From assembly GCA_013115135.1 (NCBI GenBank), contig JABANP010000098.1, positions 62,001 through 126,000 of the forward strand: a stretch of DNA of 64,000 nt. The letters run 5' to 3'. The DNA comes from Perkinsus olseni (taxonomy: Eukaryota; Perkinsozoa; Perkinsida; Perkinsidae). This document shows, piece after piece, positions 22,975 to 33,320 of this stretch. The position numbers and the translations under genes are program-made. Positions within the stretch are counted from its first letter, which is position 1. Every line of letters starts with the position of its first letter. The notes beneath the pieces were generated by a model. It saw nothing but the letters and a program-made list of their open reading frames with translations, was not told the DNA's origin and did no database searches.

Positions 22975-23407
22975 CAACGGTACTGTCCGATCTCGAGCTC
23001 GCTTTCTTGAAAGGTACATAAGGAATGGCTGCCCGTAGTGGAAATGGCAGCTTCGGGCGAGATTTCGGCCGGAAGTATTGTACTGTCTCGTCTCTCCTAT
23101 CGGTGCTGGAGGCCGAAGGTGTTCCAGTTTACTGAGGGGGCCACTCCGAGTCGGGACCATTGAGGTTGGCAGGGATGCACGGAGGCTGAGTCTACCAGGA
23201 AGGATGAATCCTGTAGACCAACACGAGTTGGATGTAGCCTATGGGTGTATGCCCCCCTTCAGCCCGATCTGAGGCGCATGCATGATTAGTCCAATAATCA
23301 CGCTCCGCCCTACTATGCTTGAGGGGCAACAAGCAAAAAGGATGAGACGTAACAGTGAAGGAGCCAACAGCCGCCTGCTCAACCGTACAACGACAATGCA
23401 GCCGCAT
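22975..23407 (-). pseudogene. Unknown gene X, tandem copy 2, decayed
   Basis: Matches copies 1 and 3 but carries TAA where they have CAA (CCTCAG-TAA versus CCTCAG-CAA) and a two-base insertion in ACAGTACAATACTT relative to ACAATACTT. A stretch AAVGSFTVTSHPFCLLPLKH matches copy 3's EEAAVGSLSVTYDVLFLPFK. Probably non-functional. Confidence 0.45.
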
Positions 23408-23420
23408 CTAGACGGTATGT

Positions 23421-23508
23421 TTAACGCCTACGCGTTTTTCGCGTTTTGAGCTCTAAAATCGTCTATTTCGCGTTGCGTTATGCGTTATGCGCTTTACACT
23501 AGCGTTTC
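23421..23508. repeat. GCGTT-rich low-complexity tract
   Basis: Contains repeated GCGTT/TGCGTTATGCG words (for example TTCGCGTTGCGTTATGCG near 23467) unlike surrounding composition. It separates tandem units 2 and 3 and is followed by an inverted repeat, GTTAACACAGGTGTTAAC, near 23532-23550. Confidence 0.5.
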
Positions 23509-23639
23509 ACACAACACGGGTGAAACTCCAATGTTAACACAGGTGTTAACTCAACATATTGGACATGTGCCAAACTCACATGTTCAGTGTCAACCTTGTC
23601 ACCGTATCATTCCCGCCTGTGTCGAACTCATCTGGGAAA

Positions 23640-25430
23640 CTATGGGCTCACGCGGGTGGTTTCCAATGTGCAGAGGTTGTCCAGTCGGGTGCCGGCCTCT
23701 GAGCCGCGCTACTTAATAATGAGGTCTAATGTACTTCCGCTTCTCTGGGTGTGGAGAGGGTGGCTGAAGTTCCACCACGACGATAAACAAGATTGACGTC
23801 AAGCGAAAATCAACACGTCGAAAGGTAGCAAGCCGACACCACATCAACGGCAAGCATGATCGAATCTCCATTCTCCATAATTCTAATCATTGAGAAGAGG
23901 TTAGGGTATTTGTAGAGCATGACAAGAGACTCGGAGCATTCTGACAATAAGATTATGGAGTGATAGCAATACTGTTAGAGTCGTGATTGGAAAAGGGTGT
24001 CGGAATCAACAGGAGTAGCCACCAACCGGTGCCGCCTCTATAGAAGGGCAGATCTATTCTCACCGCCAACGTGGGTGAAGTTGAATTTCTCGTAGAGCTT
24101 GATAGCGTATTTGTTAGCACGCTTGACCGTGAGGTGCACCCCGACTGCTGAAGGCCAATTCCAATGTATCTATGAGTGACCGACCATCGACATCATTAAT
24201 CACCCACAGGAAGCGGCGACTGTGTTCTCGGCACCCACATGCTCAAGGGCCTTCGGCAACATCATCGACCCAACCTTCTTGTTCCGCCAATCCTTCCTCA
24301 CCTGGACTTGCATTATATAAACGACCCTACCGCGCTTCTCCGTCTCCGACCTGATAGAGAGTTCAAACTGTACCGGAGCAGCAGGATGGTGAGGCCATAT
24401 CGGCATAAAGCGCCGTAATGAGAGAACGAGATGATGATGATGATGATGATGATGCGCATCGAGGGCAGTCCTACAGGGCAGACTGGACACATAGAGGCGC
24501 TGGATAGGCTACGCTCCACTCCACATACCCGACGACATTCTGAGAGATATAGAGCAGCAGCAGCAGCCGCCGGAGTGAAGGGCCGGCGAGCTGCGGCGAC
24601 CGCAAACCTCGTGGTAACCTCACCCTTCCGTCGGGAGCCTTCGGGTCAACCGCAACAAACATCCGAGAATTCCAAAGTCTCGCCGCAGTTGTTCCGAACA
24701 ACATATCCCCGGATTTCCCAGGCCTGTATTCAAGCTCAGAAGCAGCGTAGCTACGCGCTCCCCCTTCTGACGGTGGACCGTCCGTGGGGTTCCGGGGAGA
24801 AATGATTGGGCTGCTGTGCTACTGGTCGCTGTGTGGACCAAACAGAGGCAGAGGACGAGAAACATACACAGTGTGAGGCAAAACATTGCTACCATGGGCT
24901 GATAGGCCCGCCCCCATCTGGATAACGCGTGGGAGTAGTGGCTAGACCTACTCGGTTGGCTTAGCCGAACTACGACTGGCCGCGGTATTATCCCGTTTAC
25001 AACGACTTTCGAGCTCACCTGCTTGAAAGGCACGGCTGTCCTCAGTGGAAATGGCGGCTTCGGGCGAGATTTCGGCCGGAAGTATTGTCTCGTCTCTTCC
25101 ACCGATGCTGGAGATCGAAGGTGTTCCATTTTGCTGAGGTGGGCATTCCGGGGTCGGGACCATTGAGGTCAGGCGTGTTGCACGGGAGCTGAGTTGGCCA
25201 GGGAGGAGGAACGCTGGAGAGCAACACCGTGGGATGTGACTTGCGGGGGTACGCCACTTCAACCTGATCTCTGGCACAAGCTGCAGCCATACTGCGAGGA
25301 CTTCTAATAATCAGGCTTCGCCCGATCATGCTTGAAGGGCAAGAACAAAACATCATACGTAACACTGAGGGAGCCCACAGCCGCCTCTTCAACCATACGC
25401 TGAGCGACGATGCAGTCGCATCATCGGCCA
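23640..25430. repeat. Tandem duplication unit 3
   Basis: Third copy of the unit. It starts with GCGGGTGGTTTCC near 23650 as in units 1 and 2. A GAT trinucleotide run lies at about 24431-24456 inside its GNAT gene. Confidence 0.7.
24038..24886 (-). CDS. GNAT N-acetyltransferase, tandem copy 3
   Basis: Start ATG 24886 (MFCLTLCMFLVLCLCLVHT). Conserved blocks: MFVAVDPKAPDGR, NVVGYVEWSVAYPAPLCVQS, motif A DWRNKKVGSMMLPKALEHVG, and YAIKLYEKFNFTHVGGENRS ending in a TAG at 24038-24040. It ends sooner than copies 1 and 2. An intron carries an ATC/GAT microsatellite. Same family call as copy 2. Confidence 0.6.
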
Positions 25431-25702
25431 TCATTCATGGCCAGTGCATTGCTGTGTCTATCTGTTACCACAACTCCCACATCGAGTCCCTTGGGAATCA
25501 GCAATCCACTTTTGAATGATAGCAGGAACACTTCGAGGGTACTTAACGAGTGCGGGAGCTTAGTAGACTCTGACCTCATCAACTGCTGCAGAGTCGCCGT
25601 CTCCCCATTTACCCTGAGCTCCTCGAGGCTTATGAAGTAGAGGTCAGGAGACACTATCACTGATTCTCCAGGCAGACGCAGCACGGTAAAGAGAGGCATC
25701 AT
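24948..25702 (-). CDS. Unknown gene X, tandem copy 3, longest copy
   Basis: Begins MMPLFTVLRLPGESVIVSPD and continues LYFISLEELRVNGETATLQQ to ALAMNDGR, then an in-frame TGA near 25427, after which the same frame stays open (CDCIVAQRMVEEAAVGSLSV) to TAG. A 3' exon in another frame gives PQQNGTPSISSIGGRDETIL and PAEISPEAAISTEDSRAFQA before TAA-like end. No family recognised. The TGA is a nonsense mutation, a splice I cannot place, or readthrough. Confidence 0.4.
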
Positions 25703-26159
25703 GTGGCTCTCAAACAGCCAGTTCCTTCCGCCAGTTATCGATTTTACCCCGCGCTACATACACCTGATTGTGGACGTTGTTTTGGGAATCTTTCCCAGGG
25801 TTGCGTTTGTAGGCTGCCGATGGCAACATTTCGAAACACAGCTGTGGTAACCGCAGCATCTTAAAACGACGATAATGCTGCCCGATGTACAGCACTAGTC
25901 GAGTCTCGCTTCGAGCTTCTGCGTAAATCGTTTGGTAGCAGAACTCCGTGTGGTAGGCAGGAGCTATTCCATTGTCGCCCAAATCTCTATAGAAAAGTCA
26001 AGGTGCAATATGCTGTGCTGCTAGTATGCCCGTGGAAATGGAAATTATGGGAGTAACGTTGCCCTCCTCTGCATAGTGTCTAAACTCCGGAACTCAAGGC
26101 GCTCACATTGCAACAGACAACGGAGAGCGTATCTTCAGTGAATTCCTTCACAGTTGTAG
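25703..26159. other. Intergenic, one small unsupported ORF
   Basis: Minus-strand ORF 25710-25982 (MGDNGIAPAYHTEFCYQTIY) abuts gene X copy 3 and could be its upstream exon, but no splice joins them cleanly. Otherwise nothing seen. Confidence 0.3.
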
Positions 26160-26781
26160 ATGGAGAGCCTGACTTCAGTGCCCGAAGTGAAGCTGGAAGG
26201 GGTGGATTTTCGCCAGCATTTCTCACGGCTGAGATCGATACGAGAGAGCCTGGGAGACCGCGGGACGAAGCTGCCGAGTTCAAGTAAGCGACAAGCAGAG
26301 AAACGACTCGAGAGCAAGTGGGAACGGTTCGAACAGTATCATAGGGTTGGGCTGGCCAAAATTGTCGAACGCTCTCACGCGCTCTGGACTAGGGGAGGTA
26401 TCCTACGACCTGGGTGTGGTCAACGCGTCCGTACCTCACCAGTCAGCGGTGACGGCGGTCCTGCTGATGAAGTTGAAGCCCCGCGATGCTTCCCACGAGA
26501 TCCCAAACTGGGACGGGTGGAAGAGAAAAGAGGAGGACAGGCCACCCCGTGTGCCGGAACGCTGGCGCCAAACGACGGCGAGAGCGGGTTGGCGATGGAG
26601 CCAAACTAACGACATTCTTATGGACGCCGAGACCTTGGATGTTCTCCTCCCAGCTGAGCACGCATGGCAGCTGAATATGAAGGAGTACGCTGCGGGCATG
26701 AAGAGACTCGAACACAGATGTGAGATGAGTCGAGGGCCTGAGGTTATTTTGCCTCTTAGTGCACAGATGAGGGCCCGCTAG
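26160..26781 (+). CDS. Hypothetical protein
   Basis: Two overlapping frames each look coding in part. The first starts at ATG 26160 (MESLTSVPEVKLEGVDFRQH, then a helix RQAEKRLESKWERFEQYHR). The second gives VVNASVPHQSAVTAVLLMKL and DILMDAETLDVLLPAEHAWQ, ending at TAG 26781. They must be joined by an intron or frame break near 26370-26400 that I cannot fix. No domain recognised. Confidence 0.4.
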
Positions 26782-27213
26782 CCATAGCCCCTCCCTCCGA
26801 TACCTCACGTAGCTGGTGGGGCACATGCCTCAGAATCCTGTCAGAATCTTGGGCTAGAGGGAAAACAGCATATTGTTTCCCTCACTTCAGTGAAGCGTAT
26901 CGAGGCGACACTGAGCGGCAGAGCCACGACCTCTGAAGTTATCCCGGCTCCGGGGTTGAGCATGCCTCCATCAGTCGTAAGATGGGCCACCACCCGGATA
27001 GCAGCCTGAAGGGGCTGCTACCTTTTAACCTTAGGATTATAGCTTGGATGAAAGCGATGTCAGTAGAGGGGAGCACTCCGAGGGCAGTCAGACGGAAGTT
27101 TGTACGAGTAGGTTGGAGGAGCTGAGTCCGGCTACGAAGGAGGTGGGCGGCTAGCTGGAGGATAGTGCTCAGTGCTTCGCCGCAGTTCCCGGAATTTCTG
27201 GCAGGCATCCCCG
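26782..27213. other. Intergenic
   Basis: No supported gene between two plus-strand hypothetical genes. Confidence 0.3.
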
Positions 27214-27566
27214 ATGTCTTCCACTGGGGCGAGCTCTCTGCTTGGTCGAATGGGACAGCTCGAAAACGAGATGCTCAGCACTCAACGGAGTCTTGAGAAG
27301 TTGAGATGCCTCTTGCCTTCTGACGGTGAACAGAGCGAGGCGTCCCCGCTTGCTGGAAGACTACGGCCACACGTACGTCCCTGATCTCCTATCTTCGCCC
27401 GAAAATTTCACCACCCTTCCCTCAGCCCCGTGGTGGGAATGAGGAGAACGAGGTCGATCTAAGAAGGTTACGAGCACGTTCTCGAGATTCGAAAGCCGCG
27501 TTGTCGGTACCCTCAGACATGACGGCCACCCTTGAACGATTCAGGGAACGCATGGGACGAAAATGA
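27214..27566 (+). CDS. Small coiled-coil protein
   Basis: Two exons of about 100 residues total. ATG 27214 gives MSSTGASSLLGRMGQLENEM and LSTQRSLEKLRCLLPSDGEQ. Intron of 53 nt: GTACGTCCCTG to CCCTCAG, in phase (CCA CAC|CCC CGT). The second exon is RGGNEENEVDLRRLRARSRD, then DMTATLERFRERMGRK and TGA. Heptad-like Leu/Arg pattern. Its stop overlaps the ATG of the next ORF (ATGA at 27563-27566), rare for a eukaryotic gene pair. No family recognised. Confidence 0.45.
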
Positions 27567-27793
27567 AACGCCGGTGTCGCGAAGATGGTGCCCTTGTGTC
27601 GTTGGGAATGGCGGGAATGGTAGAGTGCTGTTGCCTGCGGCTCGCATTTTCGTCCGGGGATCGACTCGTAATGGTTGTCGGCCCCACCGAAGCCGCGGAG
27701 AGCCTCCCGCCCTGGGCGTGGAACAGTCTGAACAGAGCTCTGGACGCTTTGGATGGGAAGGTGGGGCGACCCCGGTTCTTCCTCTGTGGATGA
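27563..27793 (+). CDS. Hypothetical short protein (first exon?)
   Basis: ATG 27563, MKRRCREDGALVSLGMAGMV, then CLRLAFSSGDRLVMVVGPTE and NSLNRALDALDGKVGRPRFF before TGA. The composition is coding-like, with strand-turn-strand hydrophobicity. It may continue by splicing into DEDAALPPIMFSLR near 27808-27850. Size and pattern recall small proteasome-assembly chaperones, but this is only a guess. Confidence 0.3.
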   Translation: MKRRCREDGALVSLGMAGMVECCCLRLAFSSGDRLVMVVGPTEAAESLPPWAWNSLNRALDALDGKVGRPRFFLCG

Positions 27794-27835
27794 GCTGGTC
27801 ATTCTCAGGATGAGGATGCTGCCCTTCCGCCTATT

Positions 27836-30693
27836 ATGTTCTCCTTACGCACAGGTCTCTCTGAAAGGCAGGGCCCTCGGTCGTCAACAGGCCATTCCAA
27901 GGCAAGTTTTCTCCCGGCCTTCCCCACACTGTTTACCCTCAGGGTCAGCGTCCCACCTCTGCAGCTGACACCAACCAGACAGAGAACGGTGCGAGTCCAC
28001 TTTCCCTTCCCCCGTCGGCCGAATGGCTTTTTGAATCGATCAGAACCCTCCGGCCAACCGCGCCTCTCGACGAAGGACATCTTCATAGTGGTCCTCAGCA
28101 GCCTTCCATTCTACCTCTCAGTCACCTGTCCTGAGTGGTACATAGACGAGCTCTTCGCCATCACCCGGAATGAGGTCCGCATCGCTTCAACCACCCACTT
28201 CACCCCAGACGGTTCAGGACGCCAGAGGCGAGACACCCTTCCTAGAGGTCCTCAGGCATGACTTCTGGGGCAACCATATGTGGGCCGAGGGCCACTGGAC
28301 GCATAAAAGTTACCGTCCAGTCGTCACCCTCTCCTACTGGTAACAGCAGACCGTTATCAAGGGTCGTACGAATCCTGTCTGGGTCTCTCAGGCTACAGTA
28401 CTGGCTCAACGGTTACCTCATCAAGCCTCAGCCCCTACGGGTATTCTCCTGCCTCCTCAACACAGCCACGGCACTTCTACTGGCCCTGGTGCTCTGCAGA
28501 GTCCACCGCGTTCAAGGCAGACTGGCGGCCGTCACCGCCGGGATCTTCGCGGCCCATCCTATCCATACCGTAGGGGCTTCACTCAGTGCTTCTGATCTCC
28601 CTGCCTCCACAGGAGAAACGTTGTCTATCTTGTCGGAAGGGCCGACATCTTCGCCACGGCCTTCTGGCTGCTTGCCGTCCTCGCCCATCATGAAGTACAC
28701 TAACCTTCCCCAGTGGTCTATCAGGACTCACCTTCTGTCAGCTGACAGAGCGACGAGCGCCGTTCCCTTCTGCGTCCACTTTACCCCTCTTCTCCCTGGT
28801 CATCATCCTGGCCCTTCTGAGTGGATTCAGGTGAGTGTTGGTTGGTGAAAGGCCAGACGGAGAACGACCGACACTGTTGTCTCCTCAGCAAGGAGCCCGG
28901 CTTCACGGTTCTAGCTTACCTAGCGCTCGCCCAAGTTCTCAATAGGGGGAGGTGAGCAGCTTCCCCTTCTCTCCTGCCCTATCTGCCATTATCAGGCCCC
29001 GTCGATGGCTGCTTTCTGCCTGCCTGCTGTGCGCTTTCGGTGCGATATTCAAATTCCGGTCATGGCTGGTTGGAGGGACTAAGGTCTGCTCATCTACCCA
29101 CTCCTCCCCACTATGCCCTATCAGGTAGACTTCTCCTACGTGGATACTCCCATACCGTACCAGTCCAGCATCCTCACGCGGGCGCTGTCCTATCTTCACC
29201 TTCATGCGATCTACGCCCGGCTGCTGTTGTTGCCTATAAACCAGTCCTGGGACTACAGCTACAATGCTATCCCCATGGTGAGGTAGGCTCCTCACTAAAG
29301 TTGATTGAGGGAAGTTGCAGGTCAGCTCTCTCGAAGATTTCCGCCTTCTAGGAGTTCTGGCGTGTTACACCGGATTACTATGCCTAGCTACATGGAGCCT
29401 TCGTCGAGTATACCACAGCCTCCCCCCGGCCTATCGATGATTTCTTCTCAATAGGTACGAGAAGTCGGTGACGGCGGCCCTGTGTTGTCGTTGGCAGCCC
29501 TGCTCTTCCCGTTCATACCCGCTTCCAACCTCTTCTTTGTAGTCGGCACAGTCGTCGGCGAGCGGCTCCTGTAGGAAGAAGTCGCTAAACTTGCTCAGCA
29601 TTGGGCTATTCCTCAAGGTACATCTCTACCATTGGTTTTGCCCTTGGGCTCGCATTGATTTCATCATCAGCATTTTCGAGAAGGAAGGGTGAAACGAAGG
29701 AGTACTCCTCTACTATGCTCAGTGACGCCCATTCAGTCCCCTCCTTCCTCAAGTGCTTACTCGTCGGCTACATCATCTTGTCCATCCGTCGGACGCAGCA
29801 CTGGCGGTCGAGGGCGTCTCTGTTCGGCCAAGACGCTGTGATGTGGCCGGGCAGTGCCAAAACCCTGCATCAATTCGCCACTACTCTACACAGGTGAACT
29901 CGATACTCGGCACGCACGCCGAGTATTCTGATGCTCAGGGCCGATCGCTTGGAAGAGGCCCGCGAGCTCTACTTGGCGTCCTTGTCGATATTCGACGACA
30001 ACGCCCTCACAGATTACTGTGTGGCGCAGATCGACATCGAGACCAACCGTTTTGATGAGGTCACACGAAGAACAGAGCGTGCGGGACGGAAGGGGTGATC
30101 GCAGGCACATGAAAGATTCGTGAAGATCCTCAACGGAAACGGCATCGGTTTCGGCGGGTTCAACAGATTCCTCATCATGGTCGATTTCGGGTTTACTCTG
30201 ACGGCGCTGAAGAGGTTAATTCTGATGTCAAAAATACCTTTTTAGTCCGCAGCAGGTACGATGAGGCTATACCGGTGTTGAAGGAGGGGCTGTCTCTCAA
30301 TGAGGACGTCCCGCACGCTCTAAATGCCCTCGGGATAAGCTACCTGCATATGGGCGAAGCGCAGAGGAGTGTCGAGGCCTTTCAGCGTGGTATCCACTAT
30401 GACCCTGAGAACCCCTGGCTGTGGAGTAACCTAGCAGCCGCACTTCTCATCGGTGAGTGAAGCATTTGCTGTGTGTGTGAAGTCTCAGATCCTCTTCAGG
30501 CGATCGAGAAAATACAGCGAGTGACGCGAAGCAGTGCGCTGCCTTGGCCGTGGAGAAATCGACGGAAGCCATGGGATTTGTTCACCCGAAGTTTGTGACG
30601 AATTACGAGATTGCCGAGGCCATCGTTGAAGGCAGGAATGAGGTTGCCGACGCCACCCCTCAGTTGGAGTTCTTCTTCCATAGACTGTTGTGA
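27836..30693 (+). CDS. TMTC-type protein O-mannosyltransferase with TPR repeats
   Basis: ER-membrane O-mannosyltransferase: multiple TM helices followed by TPRs. Start uncertain (ATG 27836 is in frame). Ordered exons match TMTC: IFIVVLSSLPFYLSVTCPEW (TM1), LRHDFWGNHMWAEGHW with HKSYRPVVTLSYW, IFAAHPIHT, VVYLVGRADIFATAFWLLAV, SKEPGFTVLAYLALAQVL, LLFPFIPASNLFFVVG with ERLLYISTIGFALG, RTQHWRSRASLFGQD, then TPRs (RYDEAIPVLKEGLSLNEDVP, AQRSVEAFQRGIHYDPENPW). Introns include 28175-28208 (34 nt) and others ending at 29124, 29320 and 29617. One extra A in GAGAAACG (28616-28618) breaks the HPIHT-EN-VVYLVGRAD join. The TPR block is short for the family. Stop TGA 30691-30693. Confidence 0.75.
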
Positions 30694-32138
30694 ACAGCAT
30701 GAGAGGCGATGCTCCAAGCGCTGAAGGCCTTGCGTTCTATGCAAGTGTGGGTTGGGCATTCATAAGCAGTCAAGCCAACCGTTGAGGTCAGCTACCCATG
30801 CAAACAGGCTAGGGAATTCCACTGCTCGGTGATTCCTTCTCCTTGACTCGTTCCTTGAACTCTTGGGCAAATCCTCTGGCCCGCTCGAAAAGAGATTTCA
30901 GTGATATTCCGTGCCCCACAGTCCCGTCTCCGCATGACAGTGAATTTGCGCTATCTACCGTCCAACACCAGGGTTCCTCCCCAGCCCATGGGGCTAGCTC
31001 TCAATGTCATCACCATCATCGTGATCGCCTTAGGGAGGGAGGGATTGGGCCGGAGCCTCTCAACCGCAACCAGGTCCAGCGCGAAGCACCGGTGGCGAGA
31101 CCGTTCGGATGCCGCTATCAGAATCCGGTACAGAAAAGCGTCGCCAGACGAGAAGAGGCGAATAGCCGAAACCCATCCGAGCTTGAAGGGTCGATACAAC
31201 CATGTTTACGTGGCAATAGCCATTGAGAAGGGCGGTCCAAAAGTATGATACCTACTCCGCCGCTGTCCTTTCAACAGCCAGAGTTTTAGACTCATTTCGT
31301 GTTCTGGCTCTTAGCATGTTGTGGGAAGGATGCTCAGCAAAATTTCGCGTAAAGAAGAACTCAAGGAGGAAGAGAAGCTCGTCGTAAATGAGATGTGAGA
31401 CGGCAACAGTTCCGTGCCGAGGTACCGGCGTAACTTCGAACTGGAAACCCAAATCAGATCGGCCCCGCCGGAAGGTCTTCGTCTTTGCTTGAAGAAGGAG
31501 GCCCAACAGGGTTGCTACAGCGTCAAGCAGAGACCTCGCCAGTTGGGCTACCTTAAAGTGGATAAGTGTCGACGAAGACTGGCGGGAGGGAGGTATCGGC
31601 ACCAATTTACTCAGGAAGGGAATTCAAAGTGTAAGGACCTCTTCCTCAATATCATGGCGATGGATACATTGACCGCTTCAGATCACGGAAAGCTGGCCGC
31701 ATATAGACGCTCTATGGTTGAAAGTTGAGAGGAGAACAGGGCTGCTCGAAGGCTGTACAGGAGGCTCGACTTTAAGCGCGTTGGTGAGGCTGAGCCGCCG
31801 TCTCCTTCTGTGATACTCCGGGCCTTCAAAAATCCCGCAAGTTCTAAGGCACTTGAGGAGAGAGGAAGATGCGCAAACTGCTTTCGACCATCAGTGTTTC
31901 CTTCAGGTGAATCCAAGGGTTTCTATATCTACGCAAGGCACTTTACCACACCCAAGCCTGACACTCCATCCCCACCAACTCACCCTAGGACCGAGTGATG
32001 CATGACTCCCTTCGTACGATAGGTGTTTGCTATCATGGAGGATGTGAATGATACCCCCGATGTGCTCAGAGTTGCTAAGTCTGGTACGGTCCTAGGGAGC
32101 GTCGCCATACTGCCACAAATTTCAACTTCCACCGCCCC
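30694..32138. other. Mostly unresolved region with weak ORFs
   Basis: The plus-strand frame ending at 31248 (AAIRIRYRKASPDEKRRIAE, then YNHVYVAIAIEKGGPKV) is basic and may be a real exon. A charged start MLSKISRKEELKEEEKLVVN lies at 31331. Frames between 31400 and 31730 are Arg/Lys-rich. No family was recognised and no gene model is offered. Confidence 0.3.
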
Positions 32139-33129
32139 TCAGACCCCCTCGCATACCTCGCAACAGATTAGGGGTCTTTCCCTGGCGCAAGTGTAACTCC
32201 GGAAATATTCCCCCAAAACCCAATTGATGTGTACGCAACTCCTGCCTGGATAATTTCGCAACGTTTTCCGACGCTTCGGTTGCGGGCTTCCAGGCTCATC
32301 ACTAGTCTTCTCTTCGGTATGCTTACAACGGAGAGCCCCTTGGTAGTGGCTCCCGAGTAGTTCAACTTCATCAATAGTACTAGCTACTCGGATGTCATCG
32401 ATTCCCTCTTCGAGGCCTGGGGCTTCCCATCGCTTCGCCATCATGCCCAAGCCGATCAAGAGCGAGTTCTTCTGGGAGGCAGTCAAGCTGCTTCCCCTCA
32501 TGTACCTCACGACCCCTTCAACCTTGCACGGCAGGTCTCCCTTTCCGTATCCAGCACACAAACGCAAACCCTAACATCGTAGCGCGTTTGGCCAGGGCGA
32601 CAAACGGCGCCCTCTGCGCCTTGTCGGCATTGGTCCGGTCGATGACGATGTTCTCGCCCTCCTTCAAGAGCCGCTCCACCTCCCTCAACGTTTTGTCCTT
32701 CGACTTCAGCACGTCCTGACAGACCCTGACGTAACCCGCTGGAACCAGATAGCGCTGCGACATGGTAGACTTGCCACTGCAGGGCAGCCCACACAGCATC
32801 AGCATCGTTCGCTCTGGTGGAGCTTCTTCGGGCTCCAATACGCCCACGGGACCAACTCTCCTCTCCCACACCTCAACTGCCTCAGCCGATGAAGGTAGGG
32901 GCCTATCAGTGAGTATCAGAGCTTCTACGTGCCTAGTGAGCCCGGCACCACAGACCCGAGCCAGGGACTCTAACCGGGCCTTAGTGTTTGGCACCTCCTC
33001 CTCGCTGCAGGCCGCAACAACCCCTATCGCCGCAGTAGAGACATCACCCCCTCGGACCAGTTCAAGAGCATCTTCCTCTCTCATTATGCGACAGGGGCAA
33101 CCTTTGGACTCACCGGCAGAGGCAGCCAC
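32139..33129 (-). CDS. PNKP-like P-loop polynucleotide kinase
   Basis: Resembles the kinase half of polynucleotide kinase 3'-phosphatase or a related AAA_33 kinase, which phosphorylates 5'-OH ends of nucleic acid. Walker A: LMLCGLPCSGKSTMSQRYL; then AGYVRVCQDVLKSKDKTLRE, LLKEGENIVIDRTNADKAQR, FVALAKRATM. The frame then breaks twice, both at G-runs (plus-strand CCC at 32569-32571 and CCCC at 32513-32516). One added G at each gives VCVCVLDTERETCRAR and VVRYMRGSSLTASQKNSLLI, MMAKRWEAPGLEEGIDDIRV, matching the family C-terminus. Start uncertain: GTG opens the frame at 33129, the first in-frame ATG is at 33084, and an upstream exon may exist (33084-33302). A 3'-phosphatase domain was not seen. The 3' end is approximate. 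Confidence 0.6.
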
Positions 33130-33320
33130 GGCGTGATAACATAGCGGCGAGCTCTCGGCCAGTGGAGGGAGTTCAGACCACTTAAGGGGCTGTGTGAGTA
33201 CAGGACAGCAGGTGCGGAGGCGGTGGAGGTCTCGGGCTTACGAGGGGGCATAGGGAAAGCTGACAACGGTTGATTAAGCACTTTCCCATCCAGCACAGAC
33301 AAGCACCCATTCTGACACCT

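Larger units (their letters stand above)
21630..23410. repeat. Tandem duplication unit 2
   Basis: Second copy of the GNAT plus gene X unit, by-eye alignable with unit 1 and unit 3. Followed by a GCGTT-rich stretch before unit 3. Confidence 0.7.

Noticed and set aside
24431..24456. GAT repeat as a functional element
   Set aside because: A simple trinucleotide microsatellite in a noncoding part of GNAT copy 3; similar runs at 7250 and 44040 are equally ordinary.
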